Shown here piece after piece: positions 27,706 through 36,338 of a stretch of 64,000 bases of DNA; the first letter of the stretch is position 1; the number at the start of each line of letters is the position of its first letter. Origin of the DNA: Salinimonas lutimaris (lineage in GTDB: Bacteria; Pseudomonadota; Gammaproteobacteria; Enterobacterales; Alteromonadaceae); contig NZ_CP036536.1 in NCBI RefSeq assembly GCF_005222225.1, positions 3,248,001 through 3,312,000 on the forward strand, in the 5' to 3' direction. The notes under the pieces were generated by a model that did no database searches, was not told the DNA's origin, and saw only the letters and a list, made by a program, of their open reading frames with translations. The position numbers and the translations under genes were made by a program.

Positions 27706-28470
27706 TCAGAACCAGGCGCGGATGCCTATCACCAGACCCGTTTGCGAGGTACTGTCACCGCGCTGCTGACGGGTATTGGCATCCTGTCCCAGCCACTTAT
27801 CCCAGTATACGCCGGCATAAGGCGCCAGTTTACGGTTAATTTCATAACGATACCGTAATCCCAAACGCAAATGACTGAATCCGGCTTGTTGCGCGTTATC
27901 ATCAGCATCATTCAGGTTCAGAGTCAGCTCCATTCTGGGCTGTAAAAAGCTGCGCTGGGTCAGCACCCAGTCGTATTCCACCTCGCTGATAGCCTGAACC
28001 TGCCCCTGTTCGCTGATAAGCAGAGCGTTGTCCATTTCAAACCAGTACGGCGCCAGCCCCTGCAGGCCAAGTGCAACATAATGCTCCCGGGTGCTGTCAG
28101 CGCCCAGCTCACCGCGCAGACCCACCCCCGCCTGCACTGACCAGAACGTAGACACCAGGTAGCTGTACAATACTTCGGTACGTTCAATATGGGTTGGCTC
28201 GCCGTCACCCTGAGTATTTTCACCTTCACTTTTTACCACAACCCGATGATAATCGCCGCCGTACCAGCCCTGCATGTCCCATACCGCGGTGGTATCGTCA
28301 CTATTGCTGTGGGCAACCTCCAGCCGGTCAAACATCAGCTGGCCAGTAGTGTAATTACCGTGCGCCATCATTGTACCCAACGGTGAGTTATGGGCAGTAT
28401 CTGCTATGGCGCTACCGGCCAGACAGGCAGACACCGCGATGGTTAATCCCGTGAACGTGACTATATTCAT
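27706..28470 (-). CDS. copB: Copper resistance outer-membrane protein CopB
   Basis: Encodes 254 residues with a signal peptide (ending SAIA). The barrel part shows the CopB pattern: FDRLEVAHS, WDMQGWYGGDYHRVVVKSEGE, EVLYSYLVSTFWSVQAGV, then GLRYRYEINRKLAPYAGVYW and a terminal Phe. It is shorter than PcoB/CopB proteins that carry a long Met/His-rich front; here only a short Met/His stretch (MMAHG) remains. The start overlaps the copA stop by 4 bases. It probably sequesters or passes copper at the outer membrane. Confidence 0.9.
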   Translation of the reverse strand: MNIVTFTGLTIAVSACLAGSAIADTAHNSPLGTMMAHGNYTTGQLMFDRLEVAHSNSDDTTAVWDMQGWYGGDYHRVVVKSEGENTQGDGEPTHIERTEVLYSYLVSTFWSVQAGVGLRGELGADSTREHYVALGLQGLAPYWFEMDNALLISEQGQVQAISEVEYDWVLTQRSFLQPRMELTLNLNDADDNAQQAGFSHLRLGLRYRYEINRKLAPYAGVYWDKWLGQDANTRQQRGDSTSQTGLVIGIRAWF

Positions 28471-30368
28471 GGCTGCGCTCCTGACTCACTGACCTCAACA
28501 ACCCGGAACATGCCGGCCTCCATGTGATACAAAAGATGACAATGAAATGCCCAGCGTCCCGGGGCATCGGCACTGATCAAAAGCGACAGTTTTTCGCTGG
28601 GTTTAACACTGATGGTGTGTTTGCGCGGACGTGGTGACTGTCCGTTCTCCAGCTCCATCCACATACCATGCAGATGAATAGGATGGTCCATCATGCTGTC
28701 ATTCACCAGCACCAGGCGCAGGCGCTCGCCATACTCAAAATGCACCGGGCCGGTCACTTCGGAAAACTTTACGCCATCGAATGACCACATATAACGTTCC
28801 ATATTACCGGTCAGATGCAGTTCAATCTGACGGCCAGGCTCCCGGTCATCCGGCCAGGCGTGAGCGCCCTGCAAGTCACTGTAAACCAGTACCCGGTGTG
28901 GCGCATCTTCCAGCCCGATACCCGGTTCATCCAGCCGGGAGACAGGGTTATGCGCAATCATGCCGGCACCGGGGCCGTGACCTTCTTCTGTATGCTGAAT
29001 CTCGATATTGTCGACTGGCAGTGAAGAGGTAGCGGCCTGACTTTCGTGCACTCCATGACCGCTGTGTTCCATTTTACTGTGGTCCATGCCGCTACCTTTC
29101 ATATCACTCTGTTTCTTACCACTGTGCTTCATGGCCGAATGGTCCATTTTACCGTGATCCATCTTGCCCGCTGGCATGGCTGGCGAATGGTTCATAGTCT
29201 GGCTTTTCATGCCATGGTTATGCATGCCGTTAGATATGGAATGATCCATTCCCATGCTGGTCATACCCCGCTCAGCAATGTTTCGCTGTGGGGGAATCGG
29301 TGCGTTTAGACCCGGCCGCGGGCTCAGCGTGCCCCGGGCAAAGCCGCTGCGATCAAAGCTTTCAGCAAACAAGGTATACGCCGTGGTGGCTTTAGGCTGC
29401 ACTATCACATCAAAGCTTTCTGCGGTGGCGATCCTGAATTCATCGACAGTTACAGGCTTAACTGGCTGACCATCGGCGGCCACCACGGTCATCTCCAGTC
29501 CCGGGATCCGAAAATCAAAATAGCTCATGGCCGAGCCATTGATAATCCGCAACCGCACTTTCTCGCCCGGTTTAAATAAACCAGTCCAGTTATCATCCGG
29601 GGTTCTGCCATTCATCAGGTAGGTATACGAACTGCCAGTCACATCCGCCAAATCCCGCGGGCTCATACGCATCTGCCCCCACATAGACCGTTCCTGCCAG
29701 GTGCTGGCCAGGCCTTTTTCCTGCACATCCGTAAGCGTATCGAACAGGGTTCGCTGCTGATAGTTGTAGTAGCCTTCAGCGACTTTTAAATGGCGGAAAA
29801 TGGTGTGGGGATCTTCAAAGGTCCAGTCTGTCAGCAGAATCACATGGTCCCGGTCTGCACCCAGATCGCCGTCTGCCGGGTCAATCACCAGCGGGCCAAG
29901 GTGACCGCGCTGCTCCTGCATACCCGAATGGCTGTGATACCAGTAACTGCCTGACTGCTGCACATCAAATTCATAGTTAAATGTCTGTCCCGGCTTAATA
30001 CCGGCAAACGATAAACCGGGCACGCCATCCATCTTATACGGCAGAATCATGCCATGCCAGTGAACAGACGTATCCACATCAAGGTGATTGGTCACATTCA
30101 GACGAGCCACCTGCCCTTCTTTAAGTCGCACTAACGGGCCGGGCATCTGACCGTTGATGGTAAACGCCGGGCCCGACTGCCTGCCTACCTGCATCCGGGT
30201 GGCCGCGACGACTAAATCAATCGCATTGCCAGAAACCACCGCATCTTTAAAATGCCGGCCGGCCGGCGTCGCCCAGACTGGCGCCATACTGCTGAGCGCC
30301 AGGGCCGACGCGCTACCTAGCGCGCTGCGTAAAAAACCACGGCGGGATAATGGCTGTTTGTGTTGCAT
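28467..30368 (-). CDS. copA: Multicopper oxidase CopA (copper resistance)
   Basis: Encodes 633 residues with a Tat signal peptide (SRRGFLRSALG). It has three cupredoxin domains. Copper ligands are visible in VHWHGMILP, YWYHSHSGMQ, HPIHLHGMW and the C-terminal WAFHCHLLYHMEAGM, which carries the type 1 and trinuclear ligands. Around residues 360-440 a Met/His-rich linker with repeated MDH and MNH units would bind extra copper. It oxidises Cu(I) in the periplasm. It is co-transcribed with copB. Confidence 0.95.
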   Translation of the reverse strand: MQHKQPLSRRGFLRSALGSASALALSSMAPVWATPAGRHFKDAVVSGNAIDLVVAATRMQVGRQSGPAFTINGQMPGPLVRLKEGQVARLNVTNHLDVDTSVHWHGMILPYKMDGVPGLSFAGIKPGQTFNYEFDVQQSGSYWYHSHSGMQEQRGHLGPLVIDPADGDLGADRDHVILLTDWTFEDPHTIFRHLKVAEGYYNYQQRTLFDTLTDVQEKGLASTWQERSMWGQMRMSPRDLADVTGSSYTYLMNGRTPDDNWTGLFKPGEKVRLRIINGSAMSYFDFRIPGLEMTVVAADGQPVKPVTVDEFRIATAESFDVIVQPKATTAYTLFAESFDRSGFARGTLSPRPGLNAPIPPQRNIAERGMTSMGMDHSISNGMHNHGMKSQTMNHSPAMPAGKMDHGKMDHSAMKHSGKKQSDMKGSGMDHSKMEHSGHGVHESQAATSSLPVDNIEIQHTEEGHGPGAGMIAHNPVSRLDEPGIGLEDAPHRVLVYSDLQGAHAWPDDREPGRQIELHLTGNMERYMWSFDGVKFSEVTGPVHFEYGERLRLVLVNDSMMDHPIHLHGMWMELENGQSPRPRKHTISVKPSEKLSLLISADAPGRWAFHCHLLYHMEAGMFRVVEVSESGAQP

Positions 30369-30397
30369 AACATCACCTGATAATTCATTGATAAATA

Positions 30398-30418
30398 CAA
30401 ACCTGAGCCTCAGGTTTG
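30398..30418 (-). repeat. Short perfect inverted repeat upstream of copA
   Basis: CAAACCTGA and TCAGGTTTG are exact reverse complements around GCC, in the gap between the CopL-like gene and copA. On the minus strand no T run follows it, so it is not a standard terminator there. It may be an RNA processing stem or a protein site. Confidence 0.5.
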
Positions 30419-30452
30419 CGATAAAAAAAAAGCGCGGTATTACACCGAATTA

Positions 30453-30842
30453 TCAGGCAATGGGAGGGCGATAGGGCTGTTCGCGAAAGGCATGATGCAG
30501 GCTGCCGGCGATACTGACGGGTTTATCCTGCGGCCATAGCATAGAGGATGTTTTAATAAACTGACTGGCAATAAGCGAAAAGTGACAGCTATGCTGTGCA
30601 CACTGACAGACCGTCTGACAGCAGTCGTCCTGCGTATCCTGAGCGGTATCTGTCATCATCTTGTTGGCGGGCATCTGATGTTCCGGCATCGTCATATGTG
30701 CCTGCTGAGTGTGATGTTCATGCCCGGCTGAGTGACCATGCACATGCATACCGCCCTGCCCGCCTAAAGCTGACAACATCAGGGCTGTCACAATCATCAT
30801 CAGACAAAAAATCCGCAACATACAGGTACTGGGTTTACTCAT
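30453..30842 (-). CDS. CopL-like His/Met-rich exported protein
   Basis: Encodes 129 residues with an N-terminal hydrophobic signal (FCLMMIVTALMLSALGG). The mature part begins with a His/Met-rich stretch (MHVHGHSAGHEHH, then HMTMPEHQM) and then a Cys cluster (DDCCQTVCQCAQHSCHF). This composition fits periplasmic copper binders such as CopL, which often precede copAB. No exact family signature was confirmed. It lies 84 bases upstream of copA on the same strand and is probably the first gene of the copper operon. Confidence 0.75.
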   Translation of the reverse strand: MSKPSTCMLRIFCLMMIVTALMLSALGGQGGMHVHGHSAGHEHHTQQAHMTMPEHQMPANKMMTDTAQDTQDDCCQTVCQCAQHSCHFSLIASQFIKTSSMLWPQDKPVSIAGSLHHAFREQPYRPPIA

Positions 30843-31150
30843 TAAATTGCCAACAGCGTAAGCCTATCACAACTGCCCTACCCTGAGTTGCGATTTTTCA
30901 ACAGCGCAGTGCTTTTAAGGTTATAACTGCTTTATTTTCGCTCATTCTTTTTCAGGACAAAATAGCATAAAAAACTGCGTGACATTTTTGCTGGCAAAGC
31001 TATTATGCCGCCCAATTTCCCCGTGCAAATAATTATAGCGCAGGCGGGGTGATCGATGCGCGTCAGAAGCCAACGGAAGGTACATTTGCGTACCGCGGTG
31101 GGACGACTGACCAGGTTGTTTTATTGTGTTTTTATATAAGGTTGGCGAAG
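30843..31150. other. Intergenic region between divergent genes
   Basis: About 308 bases that should hold the promoters of the CopL-copA-copB operon (minus) and the zinc-ribbon gene (plus). I could not recognise a convincing CueR or CopR operator by eye. An open frame at 30942-31232 on the minus strand shows no recognisable features and is not counted. Confidence 0.4.
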
Positions 31151-31369
31151 ATGTTGAGCTCAGCAGCATTACGTGTTTATCAGTGTAATCATTGTGGTGC
31201 AACGATAAGCCATGGCGCTTTGCAATGCGCAAAATGTCATCATGAATTCACCCATGATGATGTCACTACCATTCTGGATATGGCAAAAGCAGGTTCGCGC
31301 ACTATCTGGCGTGAAGTCATGCACTTTTCGGCCTTCATGTGCCTGATGCTGATGCTGATTGCCGAATAA
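31151..31369 (+). CDS. Small zinc-ribbon protein
   Basis: Encodes 72 residues from the ATG at 31151. The sequence YQCNHCGATISHGALQCAKCHHEF has two CxxC pairs typical of a zinc ribbon. A hydrophobic C-terminal stretch (FSAFMCLMLMLIAE) could be membrane-associated. The frame remains open upstream to 31049 but that part looks non-coding. The function is unknown. It is convergent with the halogenase-like operon, 7 bases away. Confidence 0.68.
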   Translation: MLSSAALRVYQCNHCGATISHGALQCAKCHHEFTHDDVTTILDMAKAGSRTIWREVMHFSAFMCLMLMLIAE

Positions 31370-31376
31370 TCCTGCC

Positions 31377-32882
31377 TTACTGACCGGTGCGGGCCACCGC
31401 ATCGGTAAAGTCCCGGTTTTCTGGTAACCCGGCCAGCAGCTTTTCAGTCTGTCGCCGGGTTTCGTTTATCAGTCTGGCAGCCTGCTGTGGATCCGGCTGT
31501 GCCAGAGTGGTCGAAAAGCCCATGCCATACAGCACATACTGCTTACTGGCAGAGGAAAATAACTCATACTTTTCCCGGCTTTCATATAACCAGGGTGGCT
31601 GGCTTTCCCACAAGGCAAGGCTTTGCGCTAAAGACTCCGGCCAGCTTCGGGGATCCTGATGTTCCCGCCAGTAGGCCGTATCCTGACGCTGGCTAAGCGC
31701 ATAATGCAGTTTCAGAAAATCCACAATATCGCACCAGCGCTGGGTGGTCATGGCATTAAACCGGCTGGCCAGAATCTGCATGGCAGGTGCACTACGGGGC
31801 AGTTGGCTGGCAATCCATTCGGCTGATTTTTCAATCAGCACCAGCGCGGTGGCTTCCAGAGGCTCAACAAACCCGGCACTGACGCCGATGGCCACACAGT
31901 TATGCTGCCAGAAGGTATGCCGGTAACCCGGCTCAAAAGTAATAAGCCTGGGACTGAAGGCGGTTTGTTTCAGATTGCTATCGCTGGCGATATACTGGCG
32001 CAGACTGGCCTCCACGGCGTCCGCATCGGTATGACTGCGGGAAAACACATGGCCAATACCGCGCCGGCCAGCCAGCGCAATATCCCAGATCCAGCCATTA
32101 TCCCGGGCGGTGGCAATGGTGGCTGAGGCAATGGGCGTTTGGCTGTCAGCATGCTCCACCTGCACTGCCAGCGCCGCATCGTTAAACAACACATCTTTAC
32201 AGCTGACGGTTTTAATACCGTAATGCTGGCCAATCAGCCGGGCAGTGAATCCGGAGCAGTCAATAAACAAATCGCCGCTGATCTGCCGACCATCGGTCAG
32301 TATCAGATGACTGATGGCGCCGCTGGGGTGATTATTCACCTGTTCAACATGTCCGGTCAGATAACTGACCCCAAGCTGCGTGGTACAGTGGGAATGCAGT
32401 AACTCCACAAAGCCGCCGGCATCCAGGTGATAACCATAATTCAAAGCGAAGGCATAGGGCGCCATCTGCATGGTTTTAGGCGCTTTTTGCGCTTCACAGA
32501 TTGAGACCTGCGCACAGCTTTGACGGGCAAAATCATCAGCAGCGTCTGGCTGCCAGATAGCCGCCAGGTTCGTCTGGCCATAACCGGCCGGTGCGGTAAA
32601 CGGATGGTAATAAGCCTCCTTGCCGCCATGCTGCCAGCCAACAAACTTTGAGGCCTGTTTAAAACTGGCCTGACAATGCTTTAAAAATGCCAGCTCATCA
32701 ATGCCTATCTGGCGCAGTGTTTCGCGCATCGTCGGCCAGGTACCCTCGCCCACGCCCAGATTTTTCACCTGAGGCGATTCAATCAGGGTTACCTGCACGT
32801 CCGGATTTTTACTGGCAATCATTCCGGCACTCAGCCAGCCGGCTGTGCCGCCACCTACAATGACTACATGAAAAGGTTGCAT
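31377..32882 (-). CDS. Tryptophan halogenase-like flavoprotein (first copy)
   Basis: Encodes 501 residues from the ATG at 32882. The FAD motif VVIVGGGTAGWLSAG and the halogenase-type LGVGEGTWPTMRETL are clear, and the Lys equivalent to the catalytic one is in QASFKQASKF. The WxWxIP motif is altered to WIWDIA. True halogenases carry this motif, so chlorination is uncertain. It starts one base after the stop of the second copy. Proteins of this type (called TrpH in genome reconstructions) accompany TonB receptors and SapC in Alteromonadales and Caulobacter. Their role is not known. Confidence 0.87.
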   Translation of the reverse strand: MQPFHVVIVGGGTAGWLSAGMIASKNPDVQVTLIESPQVKNLGVGEGTWPTMRETLRQIGIDELAFLKHCQASFKQASKFVGWQHGGKEAYYHPFTAPAGYGQTNLAAIWQPDAADDFARQSCAQVSICEAQKAPKTMQMAPYAFALNYGYHLDAGGFVELLHSHCTTQLGVSYLTGHVEQVNNHPSGAISHLILTDGRQISGDLFIDCSGFTARLIGQHYGIKTVSCKDVLFNDAALAVQVEHADSQTPIASATIATARDNGWIWDIALAGRRGIGHVFSRSHTDADAVEASLRQYIASDSNLKQTAFSPRLITFEPGYRHTFWQHNCVAIGVSAGFVEPLEATALVLIEKSAEWIASQLPRSAPAMQILASRFNAMTTQRWCDIVDFLKLHYALSQRQDTAYWREHQDPRSWPESLAQSLALWESQPPWLYESREKYELFSSASKQYVLYGMGFSTTLAQPDPQQAARLINETRRQTEKLLAGLPENRDFTDAVARTGQ

Positions 32883-32883
32883 A

Positions 32884-34371
32884 TCAGTCTTTCCTGGCCG
32901 GACAGTACTGAGCAATAAAATCAGCATGCCGTGGCATTTTGTCCAACCGGGCCGCAATCGACTGGCGTAATGCACTCAGCTGACTGTGTAACTGTGGTGT
33001 GTCAAGCAAATGCCCGGCCTGATGATACTGACGGGGCGTTAAGCCCTGCCCCAGCATTACCTGAACCCAGGAGTCGGTGCGAAACAAGCCCACCTCATCT
33101 GGCCATACATAGCCATTCTGGCAAAAAATATCCATTCTGTGGCGCAGCGATTCAGGAATATCCATGCGCCGGTAAAACTGCCAGAAGTCACTGTCTGTCC
33201 GCGCGGTGGCATGATAGTGCAAAATAATAAAATCGCGGATAGTTTCCAGCTCATTAGCGGTTTCTGTGTTAAACCGGGTGGCCTGTGCCTGCATATCATC
33301 GGCAAACGGAAACAGCTTCATCAGGCGTAAAATGGCGGTGGTAATCAAATGAATACTGGTCGATTCCAGCGGCTCCAGAAAGCCGCCTGATAAGCCGATT
33401 GCCACACAGTTTTTATGCCAGGCCTGGCGTCGCCGGCCGGTTTTAAATTGAATGGTGCGGGGGTCTGTCAGTGGTGTGCCCGGCAGATTTGCCATCAGCT
33501 GTTCTCTGGCCTGGTCGTCCGATATAAACCGACTGCTGTAAACCAGGCCGTTGCCCATGCGATGCTGCAGCGGAATCTGCCATTGCCAGCCGCTGTCATG
33601 AGCAATGGCCCGGGTATAGGGTACCGGCTCGCCATGTAGCTCAGTTTGTACTGCCACGGCACGGTCGGCAGCCAGGTAATGGCTCCAGTCATCAAACCCG
33701 ACTCCCAGCGCCTGCCCCATCAACAGCGCTCTGAAGCCGGTACAGTCAATAAAAACATCGCCGGTTATCTGCTGATTATCCTCCAGCGTTAAACCGGTAA
33801 TATGGCCGCTGTCAGGATCCAGACTGACATGGTTAATTTTGCCTTCTTTACGTGTTACACCGGCAGCTTCACTTTTGCTTCGCAGATAGCGGGCATAAGC
33901 GCTGGCATCCAGATGAAACGCATAATTGACGGGCTGGTTATCCACCCCGAGGCAAAACTTGTTGTGCCGGGCAGCTTGCAACTCCAGACAGTATTCATCC
34001 AGACTGCCGGCCTGCCCCTGCGCGGCCAGCCAGAATTCATGAAACTCAGCCATCCAGCTACGCTGACCAATTTCACCAAACGAGTGAATATAACGGTCAT
34101 GTTGCTGCCCCCAGTTTTCAAACTGAATACCCAGTTTGAAGGTTGCCTGAGTGGCCGCCATAAACTCCCGCTCATCAATGCCCAGCAAGCGATGAAAGGT
34201 ACGCATGGTGGGAATGGTTGCCTCGCCCACGCCCACGGTGCCAATGGCATCAGACTCCACCAGCGTGATATCAAGCAGGTTGCCCAGCCGGCTGGCCAGA
34301 CTGAAAGCGGTGAGCCAGCCGGCGGTGCCGCCTCCGGCTATCACCACTGAGCGTTTTATCCTATCTGCCAT
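32884..34371 (-). CDS. Tryptophan halogenase-like flavoprotein (second copy)
   Basis: Encodes 495 residues. VVIAGGGTAGWLTAFSLA is the FAD site, VGVGEATIPTMRTFH the second flavin motif, and the candidate catalytic Lys lies in QATFKLGIQF. Here the WxWxIP motif is intact (WQWQIP). It is paralogous to the adjacent gene. It lies 4 bases downstream of the cupin-8 gene and is part of the same operon. The substrate is unknown. Confidence 0.88.
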   Translation of the reverse strand: MADRIKRSVVIAGGGTAGWLTAFSLASRLGNLLDITLVESDAIGTVGVGEATIPTMRTFHRLLGIDEREFMAATQATFKLGIQFENWGQQHDRYIHSFGEIGQRSWMAEFHEFWLAAQGQAGSLDEYCLELQAARHNKFCLGVDNQPVNYAFHLDASAYARYLRSKSEAAGVTRKEGKINHVSLDPDSGHITGLTLEDNQQITGDVFIDCTGFRALLMGQALGVGFDDWSHYLAADRAVAVQTELHGEPVPYTRAIAHDSGWQWQIPLQHRMGNGLVYSSRFISDDQAREQLMANLPGTPLTDPRTIQFKTGRRRQAWHKNCVAIGLSGGFLEPLESTSIHLITTAILRLMKLFPFADDMQAQATRFNTETANELETIRDFIILHYHATARTDSDFWQFYRRMDIPESLRHRMDIFCQNGYVWPDEVGLFRTDSWVQVMLGQGLTPRQYHQAGHLLDTPQLHSQLSALRQSIAARLDKMPRHADFIAQYCPARKD

Positions 34372-34375
34372 AACG

Positions 34376-35422
34376 TTACCGATTCAGATTCTGTAATAAC
34401 ATCGCCCGTAAACGACGGGCGGTTGAGTCATCCATCGGGCCAAGTGGCCCATGGCTGGGTTCAGGCAGGTGCGCTGTTACCCGGCTGGCATCACCAAACA
34501 CATAATAATCAAACAGCGCTTTCCAGGCCTGCTTTTCATTTTCAGGCTTATCCCGCAGGCTCATCATACCGTGCAGCAAAACATCCATGGGGTTGCCGGT
34601 ATACTGTTTCTGGCTCATCCACCAAAAATTAATCATCACATTGAAGCGATCAAACGCTTCTACCTCATGCCACCACATACTGGGATAGTACAGCGCATCA
34701 CCCGGCTGCATATCCACGATAATGGCCGCATCCAGCGCCTGTTCAAGACGGGGAAAACGCGTCAGGTCGGGATTGGCCAGGTTCGCCATGGTGACTACCT
34801 GCCCTCCGGGTGTGGGGTGCAGTGGCCCGGGATAGAGATTGTCTATCTGGTCGGGAGCAAACAGGGTGAAACGCCGCTTACCCTGAACACAGCAGGCCAG
34901 ATTTCTGGGCTGGTCAAAGTGCGCGGCGGCGACCGATTCGGAGCCCAGCCAGATTTTGGCCACGGGCTGATTCTGGGTAAATTCGGGATGGGAAAAATTC
35001 AGCGTATGCGTGTCAGCCAGCGTCGGGAAACCGTCGGCCAGCTTTAAGGAATTAACATACACATAGTCATGTTCATGGTCTTGCCACTGCCGGCGAATGT
35101 CATCAAATACCTGCGGCAGCGTTACCCGTTCGCTGGTGAAGTTAAAGCCGGTTGCTGTGGCGTTATAGCCAAACCGGGCGAATATGGACGGCGCGCCCCG
35201 GTATGCCAGAAACGGACGGCCAGCATCATGTTCCTGCAACGAGGACATCACCGCCTGGGGCGAGTTGCCTACCGCCTGAACCAGAGGCCATTGTTTAACC
35301 AGCCCCGGCAATAACACCGGACCATTAGCAGCAAACAAGTCATCAAAGGGTATGGTGTCTGGGGTTATCCCTTCCATTACCGTTAATGTTTCAGGGTAGG
35401 CGTTGTGTTGTCTGGCACTCAT
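34376..35422 (-). CDS. Cupin-8 (JmjC-like) protein
   Basis: Encodes 348 residues from the ATG at 35422; a GTG at 35446 is an alternative start. It belongs to the cupin-8/JmjC family of Fe(II)/2-oxoglutarate-type proteins: VLLPGLVKQWPLV near the front, the HxD ligand pair in AAAHFDQPRNLACCV, GDALYYPSMWWHEVEAF with the distal His, and NFWWM. In TonB-receptor loci this gene is known as the PASS1-type component. It lies between sapC and the halogenase-like genes. A hydroxylase role is inferred only. Confidence 0.85.
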   Translation of the reverse strand: MSARQHNAYPETLTVMEGITPDTIPFDDLFAANGPVLLPGLVKQWPLVQAVGNSPQAVMSSLQEHDAGRPFLAYRGAPSIFARFGYNATATGFNFTSERVTLPQVFDDIRRQWQDHEHDYVYVNSLKLADGFPTLADTHTLNFSHPEFTQNQPVAKIWLGSESVAAAHFDQPRNLACCVQGKRRFTLFAPDQIDNLYPGPLHPTPGGQVVTMANLANPDLTRFPRLEQALDAAIIVDMQPGDALYYPSMWWHEVEAFDRFNVMINFWWMSQKQYTGNPMDVLLHGMMSLRDKPENEKQAWKALFDYYVFGDASRVTAHLPEPSHGPLGPMDDSTARRLRAMLLQNLNR

Positions 35423-35465
35423 CTGTACATCCACTTCCCAAGGCACCTCATCGGTACCGGTTCAT

Positions 35466-36194
35466 TCAGAACATGGCGCTTTGCGCGTTTTTCAGGTCAA
35501 TCAGCTGCTGAAAATTACTGGTTGAGGAAATCATAAAATAAAGCAGGCTCAGTACACCGTACTGATTAAGCCGACTGAGCTGTTCACCGCTCAGTGCCGC
35601 GAGCTTTTGTTCATTCACCGTCAGGTAGTCGCTGAAATTAACCTGATGTTCTTCAGACAGCTTAATTTCAATGGCCACGGGCTCTAACAAGTCCATCTCT
35701 GTGGCAAGCGTAAATAAGGTGGTGTCGTACGTTGCACCGGCTTCAATGACCTGCAGGGCTTTTTTAACATGGCTCAGGTACGCCGATTCACCGCCCATCG
35801 GCAAAAAGACCGGCTCACCCTGCGCTTCCTGCAAGCGGGGATCCTGAGCATCAAAACACAATACAGGCTGCGCCTGTTGCGATGGATGATCCGCCTCAGT
35901 GTAGGTCAGGCTGAACGGACCACAGGCCAGCTGTGCAGGCACATAGCGGGTACACCAACCAGACTCGCTGACAAACAGGTTTTCATCTTTATCCAGGCCA
36001 AGAATCGCATGAATCTGCAGGGTGCCAGAGGCCGGATCACGGTAAAACAGTAACGGAAATTCTTTGTGGAGATCTTTAATCTCCGGGGTGTAGGCCAGTG
36101 TGCGGTTCACGTTTAATTCGTGGCTCACTGCTACACGGGTATCGACTTTCAACGCCTGATGGTCGACGTTATTAAGTAATGTGGTTGTCTTCAT
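35466..36194 (-). CDS. SapC family protein
   Basis: Encodes 242 residues with no signal peptide or membrane segment. The sequence fits the SapC family: FPLLFYRDPASGTLQIHAILGL, NLFVSESGWCTRYVP and PVFLPMGGESAYL. The family was named from an S-layer-associated gene in Campylobacter, but in Alteromonadales it accompanies TonB receptors with TrpH and cupin-8 proteins. It is the first gene of a four-gene operon and is separated from the receptor gene upstream by a terminator. The function is unknown. Confidence 0.88.
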   Translation of the reverse strand: MKTTTLLNNVDHQALKVDTRVAVSHELNVNRTLAYTPEIKDLHKEFPLLFYRDPASGTLQIHAILGLDKDENLFVSESGWCTRYVPAQLACGPFSLTYTEADHPSQQAQPVLCFDAQDPRLQEAQGEPVFLPMGGESAYLSHVKKALQVIEAGATYDTTLFTLATEMDLLEPVAIEIKLSEEHQVNFSDYLTVNEQKLAALSGEQLSRLNQYGVLSLLYFMISSTSNFQQLIDLKNAQSAMF

Positions 36195-36296
36195 CTGTCA
36201 CAGGCCGCCTTGCTGCTGACTTCGTGTATTTATCCTAGCGCGGCGTTCATGTGTAAGCAACGCATTGAAGTAAAACACACAGCAAATCATAAGGTT

Positions 36297-36322
36297 AAAA
36301 AAGAGCCAGCCGAAGCTGGCTC
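36297..36322 (-). terminator. Terminator of the TonB receptor gene
   Basis: GAGCCAGC and GCTGGCTC form a perfect eight-base stem with a four-base loop. On the minus strand it is followed by six T. It lies 16 bases after the receptor stop and ends most receptor transcripts before sapC. Confidence 0.88.
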
Positions 36323-36338
36323 ATTCACTACACACTTA

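Noticed and set aside
30942..31232. Open frame on the minus strand overlapping the zinc-ribbon gene
   Set aside because: Low-complexity, no ribosome site, and it lies across a divergent promoter region and a better-supported gene.
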